From contig NZ_JBHEEH010000030.1 in assembly GCF_041929845.1 (NCBI RefSeq), positions 1 through 11,662 on the forward strand: 11,662 nt of DNA. The letters are read 5' to 3'. This stretch comes from Paenochrobactrum pullorum. GTDB lineage: Bacteria; Pseudomonadota; Alphaproteobacteria; Rhizobiales; Rhizobiaceae. A program made the translations under genes and the position numbers. Under the pieces are notes generated by a model. It made no database searches and was not told the DNA's origin. It saw only the letters and a list, made by a program, of their open reading frames with translations. Below, piece by piece: positions 1-6,390 of the stretch. The first letter of the stretch is position 1. Each line of letters opens with the position of its first letter.

Positions 1-221
1 AGCACAACGTCGAACTGGCCTGCCTGCGCATCCTGAATGAGCGCCTGAATGCCGGGACGCAGGATCATACTTGCGCCGGAGATGCCAGCATCCTTGTAGG
101 TTCCGACGATCTTCCACTTCTCGCGCTTCGCCTGCTCACGGCAGATGCGCAACTGATCCTCGATCGACGCCTCGCGCTGATTGTCGGAGGAATATCGGGC
201 ATAGAGCGCAACGCGGGTCAT
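1..221 (-). CDS. Serine site-specific recombinase (resolvase/invertase family), N-terminal part
   Basis: Only the first 73 codons lie in the window; the gene continues past position 1. The translation opens MTRVALYARYSSDNQREAS, the N-terminal signature of the resolvase catalytic domain. By family comparison S11 is the nucleophilic serine that attacks DNA, and R9 belongs to the same active site. Residues 21-35 (IEDQLRICREQAKRE) and the later DAGISGASMILRPGIQAL match the usual 'QxxxCxxxA ... DxGxSGxxxxRPGxxxL' spacing. The start is set by ATG at 221-219 with an AAAGGA ribosome site a few bases upstream. Large serine recombinases of this type excise or integrate mobile DNA. The C-terminal DNA-binding part is not visible, so small resolvase versus large integrase cannot be decided. 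It follows the antitoxin gene by 38 nt on the same strand and probably shares its transcript. Confidence 0.9.
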   Translation of the reverse strand, partial: MTRVALYARYSSDNQREASIEDQLRICREQAKREKWKIVGTYKDAGISGASMILRPGIQALIQDAQAGQFDVV

Positions 222-259
222 ATCGTCAGTCCTTTCAAGCTCCGGGTTGGGGGAGGTAT

Positions 260-460
260 TCAATTCCGTTCAGGTTCGGAGGTCGTCTCGACGGTCTTGC
301 CCGTGCGCTGCGCCGCTGACAGTAGCTCGTCATATTGGGCGGCCGACATCAGCACAAACTCGCGCCGGCCATGTCGCGTGATCTCTACCGGCTCACGGTG
401 CGACTCGTTCAGATACTGTCCGAACTTGCGCTGAAATTCGAGGGAGGTTGTGGTTGGCAT
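260..460 (-). CDS. Phd/YefM-family type II antitoxin (no partner toxin visible)
   Basis: A 66-aa protein. Its first 45 residues fit the Phd/YefM fold: a 'TSLEFQRKFGQYLNES' N-terminal segment, then 'EPVEITRHGRREFVLMSAAQYDEL', where the ITRHGR strand is the family hallmark. Such proteins dimerise through the N-terminus, bind a palindromic operator at their own promoter, and neutralise a toxin with the flexible C-terminal tail. Here the tail (about 47-66) is short and polar. The ATG at 460 follows a TGGAG ribosome site. The usual adjacent toxin (RelE/ParE or Doc type) is absent: the next gene downstream, 38 nt away, is the recombinase, and the upstream gene does not look like a toxin. It may act mainly as an autorepressor of the recombinase operon, which is inference. 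The family call is firm; the role as an antitoxin is not. Confidence 0.85.
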   Translation of the reverse strand: MPTTTSLEFQRKFGQYLNESHREPVEITRHGRREFVLMSAAQYDELLSAAQRTGKTVETTSEPERN

Positions 461-490
461 CGCAGACTCCAGGAGAATAGGTCTGCTTAT

Positions 491-518
491 ATAGTACGTA
501 TTATACGTATAAATGCAA
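491..518 (-). promoter_or_regulatory. Candidate sigma70-type promoter of the antitoxin-recombinase operon
   Basis: On the reverse strand a TTGCAT box (518-513) and a TACTAT box (496-491) are separated by 16 bases. The predicted transcript start is near 483, about 25 bases before the antitoxin ATG at 460. The segment is much more AT-rich than the flanking genes. Box matches were judged by eye. Confidence 0.5.
495..509. promoter_or_regulatory. Perfect 15-bp palindrome, likely operator of the Phd-like protein
   Basis: The sequence TACGTATTATACGTA reads TACGTA, three bases, TACGTA, and is symmetric around position 502. It lies in the spacer of the proposed promoter and touches its -10 box, a typical place for autorepression by Phd/YefM proteins. 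Binding is inferred from position and symmetry. Confidence 0.55.
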
Positions 519-531
519 GGGAATTTGCAGG

Positions 532-726
532 TCAGCTACGCAGGTGGCGTTGAGCTTTGCGCTCCGCTGCCAATTTGCGCTCGAACTGCTCGCGGGCGAT
601 CTGGCGACCAATCAGGCGAGCCAGCGACATCACGGCAGCGTCTTTGCGCGCAGGATCGTGCCGGTCCGTTTCTGGGCCGGTCGAGGGCGTAACCTCGATA
701 TTGACCCTGTTCCGCTTGACCGCCAT
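532..726 (-). CDS. Small basic hypothetical protein upstream of the antitoxin/recombinase genes
   Basis: This is a 64-aa protein starting MAVKRNRVNIEVTPSTG. I do not recognise its family. It is highly charged, has no signal peptide or membrane segment, and its second half (about 28-62, SLARLIGRQIAREQFERKLAAERK) should form an amphipathic or coiled-coil helix. I chose ATG at 726 rather than the in-frame ATG at 765 because a GGAG ribosome site lies about 5 bases upstream of it. The gene sits 71 nt upstream of the antitoxin gene on the same strand, with the antitoxin promoter between them. Because it lies beside a recombinase it may belong to the mobile module, for instance as an accessory factor, but no motif shows this. 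It could also be a dispensable small ORF. Confidence 0.6.
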   Translation of the reverse strand: MAVKRNRVNIEVTPSTGPETDRHDPARKDAAVMSLARLIGRQIAREQFERKLAAERKAQRHLRS

Positions 727-998
727 CGTCTCCAATATCCCATGTTCGGAAAGGGGCTGGGGCAATGGAAGCGCGGAATGTCAGCGCAGGGAAGGTCTCG
801 GGCACCGCTGTGCGGTGAATGGGATGCTGTGGCGTAGAAAACGGATAGGTCAGTTTCGGAGGAAGGGTGATTGCTGTCATTATTGGCTAGTAGCCCCAAG
901 TGAGTTCGAATCCGCATGCTCCGCCAGTGCAGAGATATAGAAATACCGGGCCATGCGGGATAGCCATGAGAACGATATCCAAGCGCTAAGCGCCAAGA
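727..998. other. Intergenic region between the recombinase block and the SEC-C gene
   Basis: Open frames here are shadows with no family resemblance and poor start sites. The one recognisable item is the tRNA-like 3' end at 900-926. A short GCGC-TAA-GCGC inverted repeat at 983-993 follows the SEC-C gene in its reading direction but has no T-run, so I do not call it a terminator. Confidence 0.5.
900..926 (+). other. tRNA-Ser-like 3' end remnant (T loop, acceptor strand, CCA)
   Basis: The forward strand has GTGAG then TTCGAAT (the T loop), then a short 3' strand ending TGCTCCGCCA, as at the end of alphaproteobacterial tRNA-Ser genes. The rest of the tRNA is missing: the T-stem halves do not pair well, and the upstream CGGAGGA at 857-863 complements the acceptor only partly and gives too short a molecule. 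It is therefore read as a fragment, the kind left where an integrative element duplicated the 3' end of a tRNA gene. The tRNA identity and the attachment-site role are inference. Confidence 0.4.
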
Positions 999-3443
999 TC
1001 AATGACCGTGGCAACGTTTGTATTTCTTGCCGCTTCCACATGGGCAGGCATCGTTTCTGCCGATCTTCCCCTTTGCCTTGGCTTGCTCAAAACGCCGCTT
1101 AACCAGACGAGCGCTGGCTTCGCGGATACGCTCCATCTCAGTTTCGTCCACGCCATTGAGTGTGACATGGGAAAGGCTGGCTCCGACGATGGAGTCGTTA
1201 TAGGCATACTCCAGTTCGACAAGCAGGCGTTCTTGCTCGTCATTCGCGAGCAAGACGGCACGTGTGTGCAGGACAGCCTCGTCTTTCAGCCGAGGGGCCG
1301 CTGGCGACCAAGCGTAGATGGTGGCTGCCATGCCGCCATAGAGCGATAAAGGGCGCGCCCTTTTTAGATCCCGGTTCTCCTTCTTGGCCGTCGAGATGAA
1401 CTCGGCAAGTTGATCGCGTACTTCGCCGGACGCATCGAGAAAGTAGGCGACGAGTTCGGATCGATGTGCCTGACCCTCAGTTTGAGCGAGCCATTCGACA
1501 ATGCTTGCTAGTTCAGCGGGCATATTCTGTCGCGGCAGCTTGGCCTCGTCACCCTGATTTAGGGCGCGGAAATATTCATCGATGGGGGTCCGGAACCCGT
1601 CGAAGTTGACCCTTGTCAGCTTGTTGCTCCCCTTAAGCTCGCTAGCGTACTGGCTGTAGTTGTTCTGCTCGAGATAGAGCCCTAGGTGGTCCATTTCATC
1701 GAGAAGATCGACATCGTCAGAGCGGCCCGCGCGAACGCGCTGCTCGATAAAGTGAAGGAACACTAGTGGGTTCGTGAATATCTCAGCGTAGACGCGCAGG
1801 TCGTCTACGGAAACGGGCCATATTCCCCGCTTGCCCACGTCTATTCCGACCTTGGCCAGGTGCTGTGCACGGGCGGCAAGCTCTGTGAAGGCGTCAAGGG
1901 TCACGGTACAGACGGTAACGTGCCGAAAGTCACCCTTCCGAAGTCGACCGATCTCGTTGTGCTGGTCATCACCAATCGGAACGTCATCAGCGCTCTCAAG
2001 ATAATCCACGAACCGGCTGCCCTGCCGGACCGGCGCTTCCAAAAGGTTCTTTAGCGATGCGAGATGAGCTGCGAGGTCGTTTGCGGGCGATGTGTAGGTA
2101 AAGGCACCGGCCTTCACTTCAATCACGATCAAGTGGTCGTCATAGATCACCAAACCGTCGGCTTCGTACCATTTTAGCGGCTCGTCATCCGCCTTCCAGT
2201 GATAGTAGACCGGCGAATATGTGGTGGCGCCAGGGAGTAGCCGAGTCAGGTATTTGAGGGGCAGCTCTTCCGACACGGCCTTCTGCCTGTCATTCCAGTA
2301 TTTCGAGTAGGCTGGATCACGCGCAACGATAGCGCGGCGAAGCACTCGGTAGATGTTGTCGAACAGGCTGAACATGTCGAAGCAGTGAGCCTGTCCATCT
2401 AACTCGATGAACGGTCGGCGCATGACAGGCCATATGCGCAATGGCCAACCGGCAAAATCGCCGGGTGCAAAGAATTCCGTTTCTTCTCCCGGCTTCCAGG
2501 TCAGGTCTTCGACCAACGCCGCAGGCAAGGTTGTGTTCTTGGCAACGCTGAAGAGGTCCAGTCCAAAAATCTCGCCCATCACTTTGTCTCGGCGGTTGGC
2601 CAGTTCCTTGTCTTCAAAGAGCTGGTCACGGAGATCCTCGATGGTGGCGTCCGGCGCGGCAACTGCAGCTAGCTCCTCCAGCCGCTTCAGCGTTTCATCC
2701 TGGAACTTCGAGAACTCTTCAAACGCGTCGTGCAGTCCGCGCGTGAGTTTTGACAGAATGTTGCCGAGCTGAGCGACAAGCTCATGAACGTCGATGCCGT
2801 AAAGCTTGACCAGTTCGTCGGAGTGAGGTTCCAGCACGTCCAGCAAGGCTTGGCTCTCGTGCAAGTGATAGCGCTTGCCCCGGATGTTCATCCAAAGCGT
2901 CTCGGCGCGCATGCGGAACTCTTCCAGCTCCATATCGAGAGCCGGGTCCTGTGCCCGGCGATAGGCCGTAAGGCACGATTGATACTCGAGTGTCAGGCGT
3001 TGGAATAAGGTCCCAACGTCAGATCGGAGCTTGCCCCAGTCTTCTTCAGTGATCTGCTCGGCATAAGCGCCGGCAGGTGGAACAGCAGCGATCACGCTCT
3101 GTACGTAGTCGACCATACGCATGGCCATGAGTTGATCAGACTCGGAAACCTTCCCACCCAAGCCGATCATGGCGGCAGCAAACTCCCACCATCCGCGCTT
3201 CAGCAGCTCTTGCGGCGGCAGACGACAAACCTGTTCAGCGACAGAAGCTGCAAGCGCATCGATGTCAGCGACCAACTGGGGGTAGGAGTCGGCCATTCGT
3301 TTCTGGATTTCGGCGAATTGCTCAGGCGTGGCACGCGAGCGGCTAATGGTGGTCTTGCCGAACCTTGCAAGTTCGAACGGGCCTGCGACGAAATAGTCGT
3401 CAGGTCGTTGGGGCTTTCTGCCAGATTTTCTTCGCCTCGCCAT
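999..3443 (-). CDS. PD-(D/E)xK nuclease-like protein with C-terminal SEC-C zinc motif, putative defence or DNA-repair function
   Basis: An 814-aa protein with no signal peptide or membrane span. Residues 1-300 are mainly helical and charged with no recognised domain. The central part holds 'YEADGLVIYDDHLIVIEVKAG': D429, then E442-V-K444, spaced as in the PD-(D/E)xK nuclease fold of NERD and restriction-endonuclease-like proteins. The C-terminus has a SEC-C motif, ACPCGSGKKYKRCHGH, with C800, C802, C811 and H812 as zinc ligands. SEC-C is known from SecA and from many unrelated proteins, so it says nothing about secretion here. The start is ATG at 3443 after GGGAG, about 11 bases away; an upstream in-frame start at 3494 is not supported. 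It stands alone between a recombinase block and an insertion sequence, typical of an island cargo gene. A defence nuclease is my inference; I cannot name its family. Confidence 0.75.
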   Translation of the reverse strand: MARRRKSGRKPQRPDDYFVAGPFELARFGKTTISRSRATPEQFAEIQKRMADSYPQLVADIDALAASVAEQVCRLPPQELLKRGWWEFAAAMIGLGGKVSESDQLMAMRMVDYVQSVIAAVPPAGAYAEQITEEDWGKLRSDVGTLFQRLTLEYQSCLTAYRRAQDPALDMELEEFRMRAETLWMNIRGKRYHLHESQALLDVLEPHSDELVKLYGIDVHELVAQLGNILSKLTRGLHDAFEEFSKFQDETLKRLEELAAVAAPDATIEDLRDQLFEDKELANRRDKVMGEIFGLDLFSVAKNTTLPAALVEDLTWKPGEETEFFAPGDFAGWPLRIWPVMRRPFIELDGQAHCFDMFSLFDNIYRVLRRAIVARDPAYSKYWNDRQKAVSEELPLKYLTRLLPGATTYSPVYYHWKADDEPLKWYEADGLVIYDDHLIVIEVKAGAFTYTSPANDLAAHLASLKNLLEAPVRQGSRFVDYLESADDVPIGDDQHNEIGRLRKGDFRHVTVCTVTLDAFTELAARAQHLAKVGIDVGKRGIWPVSVDDLRVYAEIFTNPLVFLHFIEQRVRAGRSDDVDLLDEMDHLGLYLEQNNYSQYASELKGSNKLTRVNFDGFRTPIDEYFRALNQGDEAKLPRQNMPAELASIVEWLAQTEGQAHRSELVAYFLDASGEVRDQLAEFISTAKKENRDLKRARPLSLYGGMAATIYAWSPAAPRLKDEAVLHTRAVLLANDEQERLLVELEYAYNDSIVGASLSHVTLNGVDETEMERIREASARLVKRRFEQAKAKGKIGRNDACPCGSGKKYKRCHGH

Positions 3444-3539
3444 AATCGTGCTGTCTCCCGCTTGTGTTAATCGCGAAGCATTCCGGCATCGCAATTTCCA
3501 TTCTAGCGCGTTCAGCCGCAGCTAAAATAGTTCGCACAC
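3400..3539 (-). pseudogene. Possible C-terminal remnant of an upstream gene cut by the IS21 element
   Basis: On the reverse strand an open frame runs from the IS21 boundary through about 46 codons and stops at TGA (3402-3400), 44 nt inside the SEC-C gene. It includes LAAAERARMEIAMPECF and GRQHDYGEAKKIWQKAP and reads like the end of a protein. If real, it would be the tail of a gene once directly upstream of the SEC-C gene and overlapping it, as in a two-gene operon. I recognise no family, codon bias is not decisive, and a 44-nt overlap is long. Alternatively this is plain leader sequence. Confidence 0.25.
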
Positions 3540-3553
3540 TGTTGATTGCCGCT

Positions 3554-3590
3554 GAGAACTGACCCGGAATTTCCACCGAGAACTGACCCG
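3554..3590 (+). repeat. Two IS21 terminal direct repeats (transposase-binding sites)
   Basis: GAGAACTGACCCG occurs perfectly at 3554-3566 and at 3578-3590, a 24-bp period, just inside the element end. A diverged inverted copy (GGGTCAATTCT) lies at 5975-5985 at the other end. In IS21 elements such repeats are bound by IstA. Confidence 0.75.
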
Positions 3591-3613
3591 CCTTTTAATT
3601 ATTGTTCGGGTTT

Positions 3614-4405
3614 TTATTCGCGGTCAAGTTTCGTGTTTTCCTTTGGTCGTTTTGTTTCTTGTGCGGAACTGTTTTTGAACCGAAAGCTATCATTTCCGGT
3701 TTCAAGGATGTGGCAGTGATGAGTGAGCCTGTCGAGCAATGCGGTCGTCATTTTGGCATCACCAAACACGCTTGCCCATTCACTGAAGCTGAGATTGGTG
3801 GTGATTATGACGCTCGTGCGCTCGTAAAGTTTGCTGAGCAGATGGAATAGAAGTGCGCCACCTGATGCGCTGAATGGCAGATATCCGAGTTCATCAAGAA
3901 TGACGAGATCGGAATAAATGAGTCGGTTGGCGATCTGCCCCGATTTGCCCTGGATTTTTTCCTGTTCAAGTGCATTCACAAGTTCAACGGTTGAGAAGAA
4001 CCGGACACGTTTGTGGTGGTGCTCGATCGCCTGTACTCCAATAGCGGTGGCGATATGAGTTTTACCCGTGCCGGGTCCACCAACCAGAACGATGTTGTTT
4101 GCATCATTGAGAAAGTCACAGCGATGCAGCTGCTGGACCAATGCCTCGTTTATCTCACTGCTATCGAAGACAAAGCCGTTCAGATCACGGTAGGCTGGAA
4201 AGCGTGCAGTTTTGAGCTGATAGGCAACTGATCTGACTTCACGCTCCGCCGTTTCGGCTTTTAGCAGCTGAGAAAGAACTGGAATAGCTGCCTCGAATGC
4301 TGGTGACCCTTGTTCGGTGAGTTCACCAACTGCTTGTGCCATGCCATGCATCTTTAATTGCCGCAGCATGATAACGATAGCACCACTCGCTGGATTATGA
4401 CGCAT
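3614..4405 (-). CDS. istB: IstB, AAA+ ATPase helper of IS21-family transposition
   Basis: A 263-aa protein of normal IstB length. The N-terminal 85 residues form the helical IstB region. The ATPase core follows: Walker A GGPGTGKT at 109-116 (K115, T116), Walker B 'LVILDELGYLPF' with D171 and E172, the family signature around DELGYLPFSASGGALLFHLL, and sensor-like TTN at 202-204. IstB binds DNA as an ATP-dependent oligomer and delivers target DNA to IstA, giving target choice and immunity. It overlaps the end of istA by 11 nt (ATGCGTCATAA), which implies translational coupling. The reading frame is intact, with both nucleotide-binding motifs present. The last 20 residues are rich in charged residues and likely disordered. 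Confidence 0.95.
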   Translation of the reverse strand: MRHNPASGAIVIMLRQLKMHGMAQAVGELTEQGSPAFEAAIPVLSQLLKAETAEREVRSVAYQLKTARFPAYRDLNGFVFDSSEINEALVQQLHRCDFLNDANNIVLVGGPGTGKTHIATAIGVQAIEHHHKRVRFFSTVELVNALEQEKIQGKSGQIANRLIYSDLVILDELGYLPFSASGGALLFHLLSKLYERTSVIITTNLSFSEWASVFGDAKMTTALLDRLTHHCHILETGNDSFRFKNSSAQETKRPKENTKLDRE

Positions 4406-5921
4406 GACGAGCCTCCGCCTTTCTCAAGGTGTCATAGCGTGCGACGTTGGCCTTGGGTTCATTGTTAAGGGTAAGTGCCTGCGGCGCATTAATCGGGGGT
4501 GGAATGAGAGATTTGCCGTCGACCAAACGGTGAAGCAAATTGAGGATATGGGTCTTTGTCGGCACTCCCGACTTCAGTGCCATATCGACTGCCATAAGTA
4601 CGGCCTGTTCATCATGCTGTAAGACGAGGGAAAGGATATCGACCATTTCCCTATCGCCGCCCGGCTTCTTCAACAGATGAAACTGGAGTGTGCGAAACGC
4701 TTCAGGAAGCTCCGTGAAAGGAGCGCCATTGCGCAATGCACCGGGCTTTCGTTGAACGACCGACAAATAGTGCCGCCACTCATAGACAGTGTGACCTGGT
4801 GCTTCGTGAGAGCGATTGAAGATGCGTGAATGCTCGCAAATGATCTGCCCTTCGGCAGCGACCACGACAAGATCAGGATAGACACGCAGGCTTACTGGAC
4901 GATTGGCAAAGGATGCTGGAACACTATAACGCGTACGATCAAAGTGAACGAGGCAGGTCGGTGATACGCGCTTGGTATATTCGACAAAGCCATCAAAAGG
5001 TCGGGAAACGGGCATGAGAGCCTGAGCTTCCTCCATCCAAAGATCGGCTATGCTGCCGCGCATTTTGCCATGCTGTGTCGTTGCCCAGAAAAACCTGCAA
5101 CGTTCCTCCAGCCAGTCGTTCAATTCATTCAGTGAAGCAAATCGTGGAGCTGGTTGAAAGAACCGATGCCGAGAATCCTGAACATTCTTCTCAATCTGTC
5201 CCTTCTCCCAACCCGATGCAGGATTGCAGAAGTCTGGTTCAAACAAATAATGGCTGGCCATGGCTTGAAAGCGAATATTGACGTCCCGTTCTTTGCCTCG
5301 ACCGACCTTATCGATGGCTGTACGCATATTGTCATAAATGCCACGCCGTGGAACGCCACCAAGCACACGGAATGCATGGTTGTGAGCGTCAAACAGCATC
5401 TCATGGGACTGTGTGAGATAAGCACGAATGATAAAAGCTCTGGAATAACTTAGCTTCGTATGGGCGACTTGAAGCTTTGTCCGTTCACTGCCGATAATTG
5501 CCCAGTCTTCTGACCAGTCGAATTGAAATGCTTCGCCAGGCTCAAAGCTCAAAGGGACAAACGTACCTCGACCCGATGTCTGGTTGTGCATATGAAGATC
5601 GGCCTTCCACTCGCGGGCAAAGGTGGCAACGCGACTGTATGATCCCTCATAGCCCAGAGCGACAAGGTCAGCGTGCATCTGCTTCACCGTGCGCTTTTGT
5701 TTGCGAGGTTTGCGATCTTCCGACTTTAACCACGTGGTCAGTCGGTCAGAAAATGGGTCGAGTTTGCTTGGCCTGTCCGGAACCTGAAATTTTGGTTCAA
5801 CGCCATTGAGACGCAGATACTTGCGGATGGTGTTCCGCGATAGGCCCGTTCGTCGGGCAATCTCGCGGATCGATAGTTCGTCCCGGTAATGCCAGCGTCG
5901 GATAACACTCAATAATGCCAT
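4395..5921 (-). CDS. istA: IstA, DDE transposase of IS21 family
   Basis: A 508-aa protein. Residues 12-40 hold a helix-turn-helix (LSIREIARRTGLSRNTIRKYL) for terminal-repeat binding. The integrase-like core has D135 in FQFDWSED, D197 in GIYDNM, and E244 in the EKGQIEKNV motif, the DDE triad as placed by family comparison. The C-terminal part (about 330-420) contains the beta-barrel-like 'RTRYSVPASFANRPVSLRVYP' segment seen in the family. The ATG at 5921 follows GGAG by 8 bases. A longer in-frame ORF reaches 6227, but those extra 102 residues run through the terminal repeat and antisense to the IS5 fragment, so I exclude them. The frame is intact, so protein could still be made even if the element end is damaged. 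Confidence 0.95.
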   Translation of the reverse strand: MALLSVIRRWHYRDELSIREIARRTGLSRNTIRKYLRLNGVEPKFQVPDRPSKLDPFSDRLTTWLKSEDRKPRKQKRTVKQMHADLVALGYEGSYSRVATFAREWKADLHMHNQTSGRGTFVPLSFEPGEAFQFDWSEDWAIIGSERTKLQVAHTKLSYSRAFIIRAYLTQSHEMLFDAHNHAFRVLGGVPRRGIYDNMRTAIDKVGRGKERDVNIRFQAMASHYLFEPDFCNPASGWEKGQIEKNVQDSRHRFFQPAPRFASLNELNDWLEERCRFFWATTQHGKMRGSIADLWMEEAQALMPVSRPFDGFVEYTKRVSPTCLVHFDRTRYSVPASFANRPVSLRVYPDLVVVAAEGQIICEHSRIFNRSHEAPGHTVYEWRHYLSVVQRKPGALRNGAPFTELPEAFRTLQFHLLKKPGGDREMVDILSLVLQHDEQAVLMAVDMALKSGVPTKTHILNLLHRLVDGKSLIPPPINAPQALTLNNEPKANVARYDTLRKAEARHAS

Positions 5922-6009
5922 GACGATCACTCCATAGCCCTCGCTGAAAAACACACAAGGGAAAGTACAAACAAGGGTCAATTCTAAATGGAAATATCCG
6001 CCCCCCTTA

Positions 6010-6319
6010 CCGCCGTTCGATGCGTTTTCAAATGGGTGGCGTCGATGATCAGTTGATCGGGCTTGCCCCCTTTTGCTGCCAATTCGGCAAATATCTGGTT
6101 GAATACGCTGCGGCGGCTCCAGCGGATGAAGCGGTTGTCGATCGTCTTGTGGGAATCGTATTCGCGGGGCGCGCCGCGCCACCCCAGCCCGTTCCGGATC
6201 ACGATTATGATGCCACTGACGTTCCACCGGGCATCTACCCTCGGCACACCATATGACCGAGGGAAATGCTGCTCGGTCCGACGCATCTGCGCCTCCGACA
6301 GCCAGATCAAATCACTCAT
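6010..6319 (-). pseudogene. IS5-family transposase, N-terminal fragment
   Basis: About 103 residues from ATG 6319 (GAGG upstream) are typical of the IS5/IS427 first ORF: MSDLIWLSEAQ, then 'RVDARWNVSGIIIVIRNGLGWRGAP', the insertion-domain-like 'YDSHKTIDNRFIRWS', and 'LIIDATHLKTHRTA', where the D of DATHLK is the first DDE residue by family comparison. After HRTA the family sequence is lost, and the frame continues for a few meaningless codons into the IS21 end (stop at 5984). The second D and the E are missing, so it cannot encode an active transposase. The substitution REYDSHK for the usual xEYGPxK also suggests drift. Confidence 0.85.
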
Positions 6320-6390
6320 TGCAGCGCCTCTTCGCGTCACCAATGATCAGCCGTTCGGTCTCACCGCAAGAGTTTTAATAGACCCTGACC
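6010..6390 (-). mobile_element. Truncated IS5-family element (5' end and first third of transposase)
   Basis: Reverse strand. The outer end is placed at 6390, immediately beside CTAG (6391-6394), the target-type tetranucleotide of IS427-like IS5 elements; it reads GGTCAGGGTCTATTAAAAC inward. The element is cut at about 6010, where IS21 sequence begins. Its other end and the rest of the transposase are not in the window, not even on the far side of the IS21 element. Confidence 0.65.

Larger units (their letters stand above)
3540..6009 (-). mobile_element. IS21-family insertion sequence (istA-istB), istA-side end apparently truncated
   Basis: About 2.47 kb. The istB-side end begins TGTTGATTGCCGCTGAG at 3540 and carries two copies of GAGAACTGACCCG, at 3554-3566 and 3578-3590, the multiple terminal repeats usual in IS21. 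Inside the other end, reading inward on the reverse strand, only one related repeat (AGAATTGACCC, 5985-5975) is seen, preceded by GGATATTTCC, which parallels the inner repeat context GGAATTTCC of the istB side. The outer repeat and the TG terminus expected there are absent; an IS5 transposase fragment starts instead at about 6010. No target duplication is found. The outer boundary at 6009 is approximate. Confidence 0.8.

Noticed and set aside
857..926. A complete tRNA gene
   Set aside because: The 5' strand CGGAGGA only partly pairs with the acceptor 3' strand, the T stem does not pair, and the length is too short for a tRNA-Ser with its long variable arm.
544..940. Overlapping forward ORFs of 97 and 127 residues
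   Set aside because: They lie antisense to the small reverse-strand gene and intergenic DNA, have no domain resemblance and no convincing ribosome site.
1860..2054. Evidence for secretion function from the SEC-C motif of the antisense-strand gene
   Set aside because: SEC-C is a general zinc motif found in many proteins unrelated to SecA, and no other SecA domain is present.
2407..2772. A forward ORF of 121 residues
   Set aside because: It is a serine-rich shadow antisense to the SEC-C gene.
3614..3850. A forward ORF at 3602-3850 with a hydrophobic N-terminus that could pass for a small membrane protein
   Set aside because: It is antisense to the intact istB gene, whose ATPase motifs make the reverse strand clearly the coding one.
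5922..6227. A 102-residue N-terminal extension of IstA
   Set aside because: It is in frame but runs through the IS21 terminal repeat and antisense to the IS5 transposase fragment, and the family start with a good ribosome site is at 5921.
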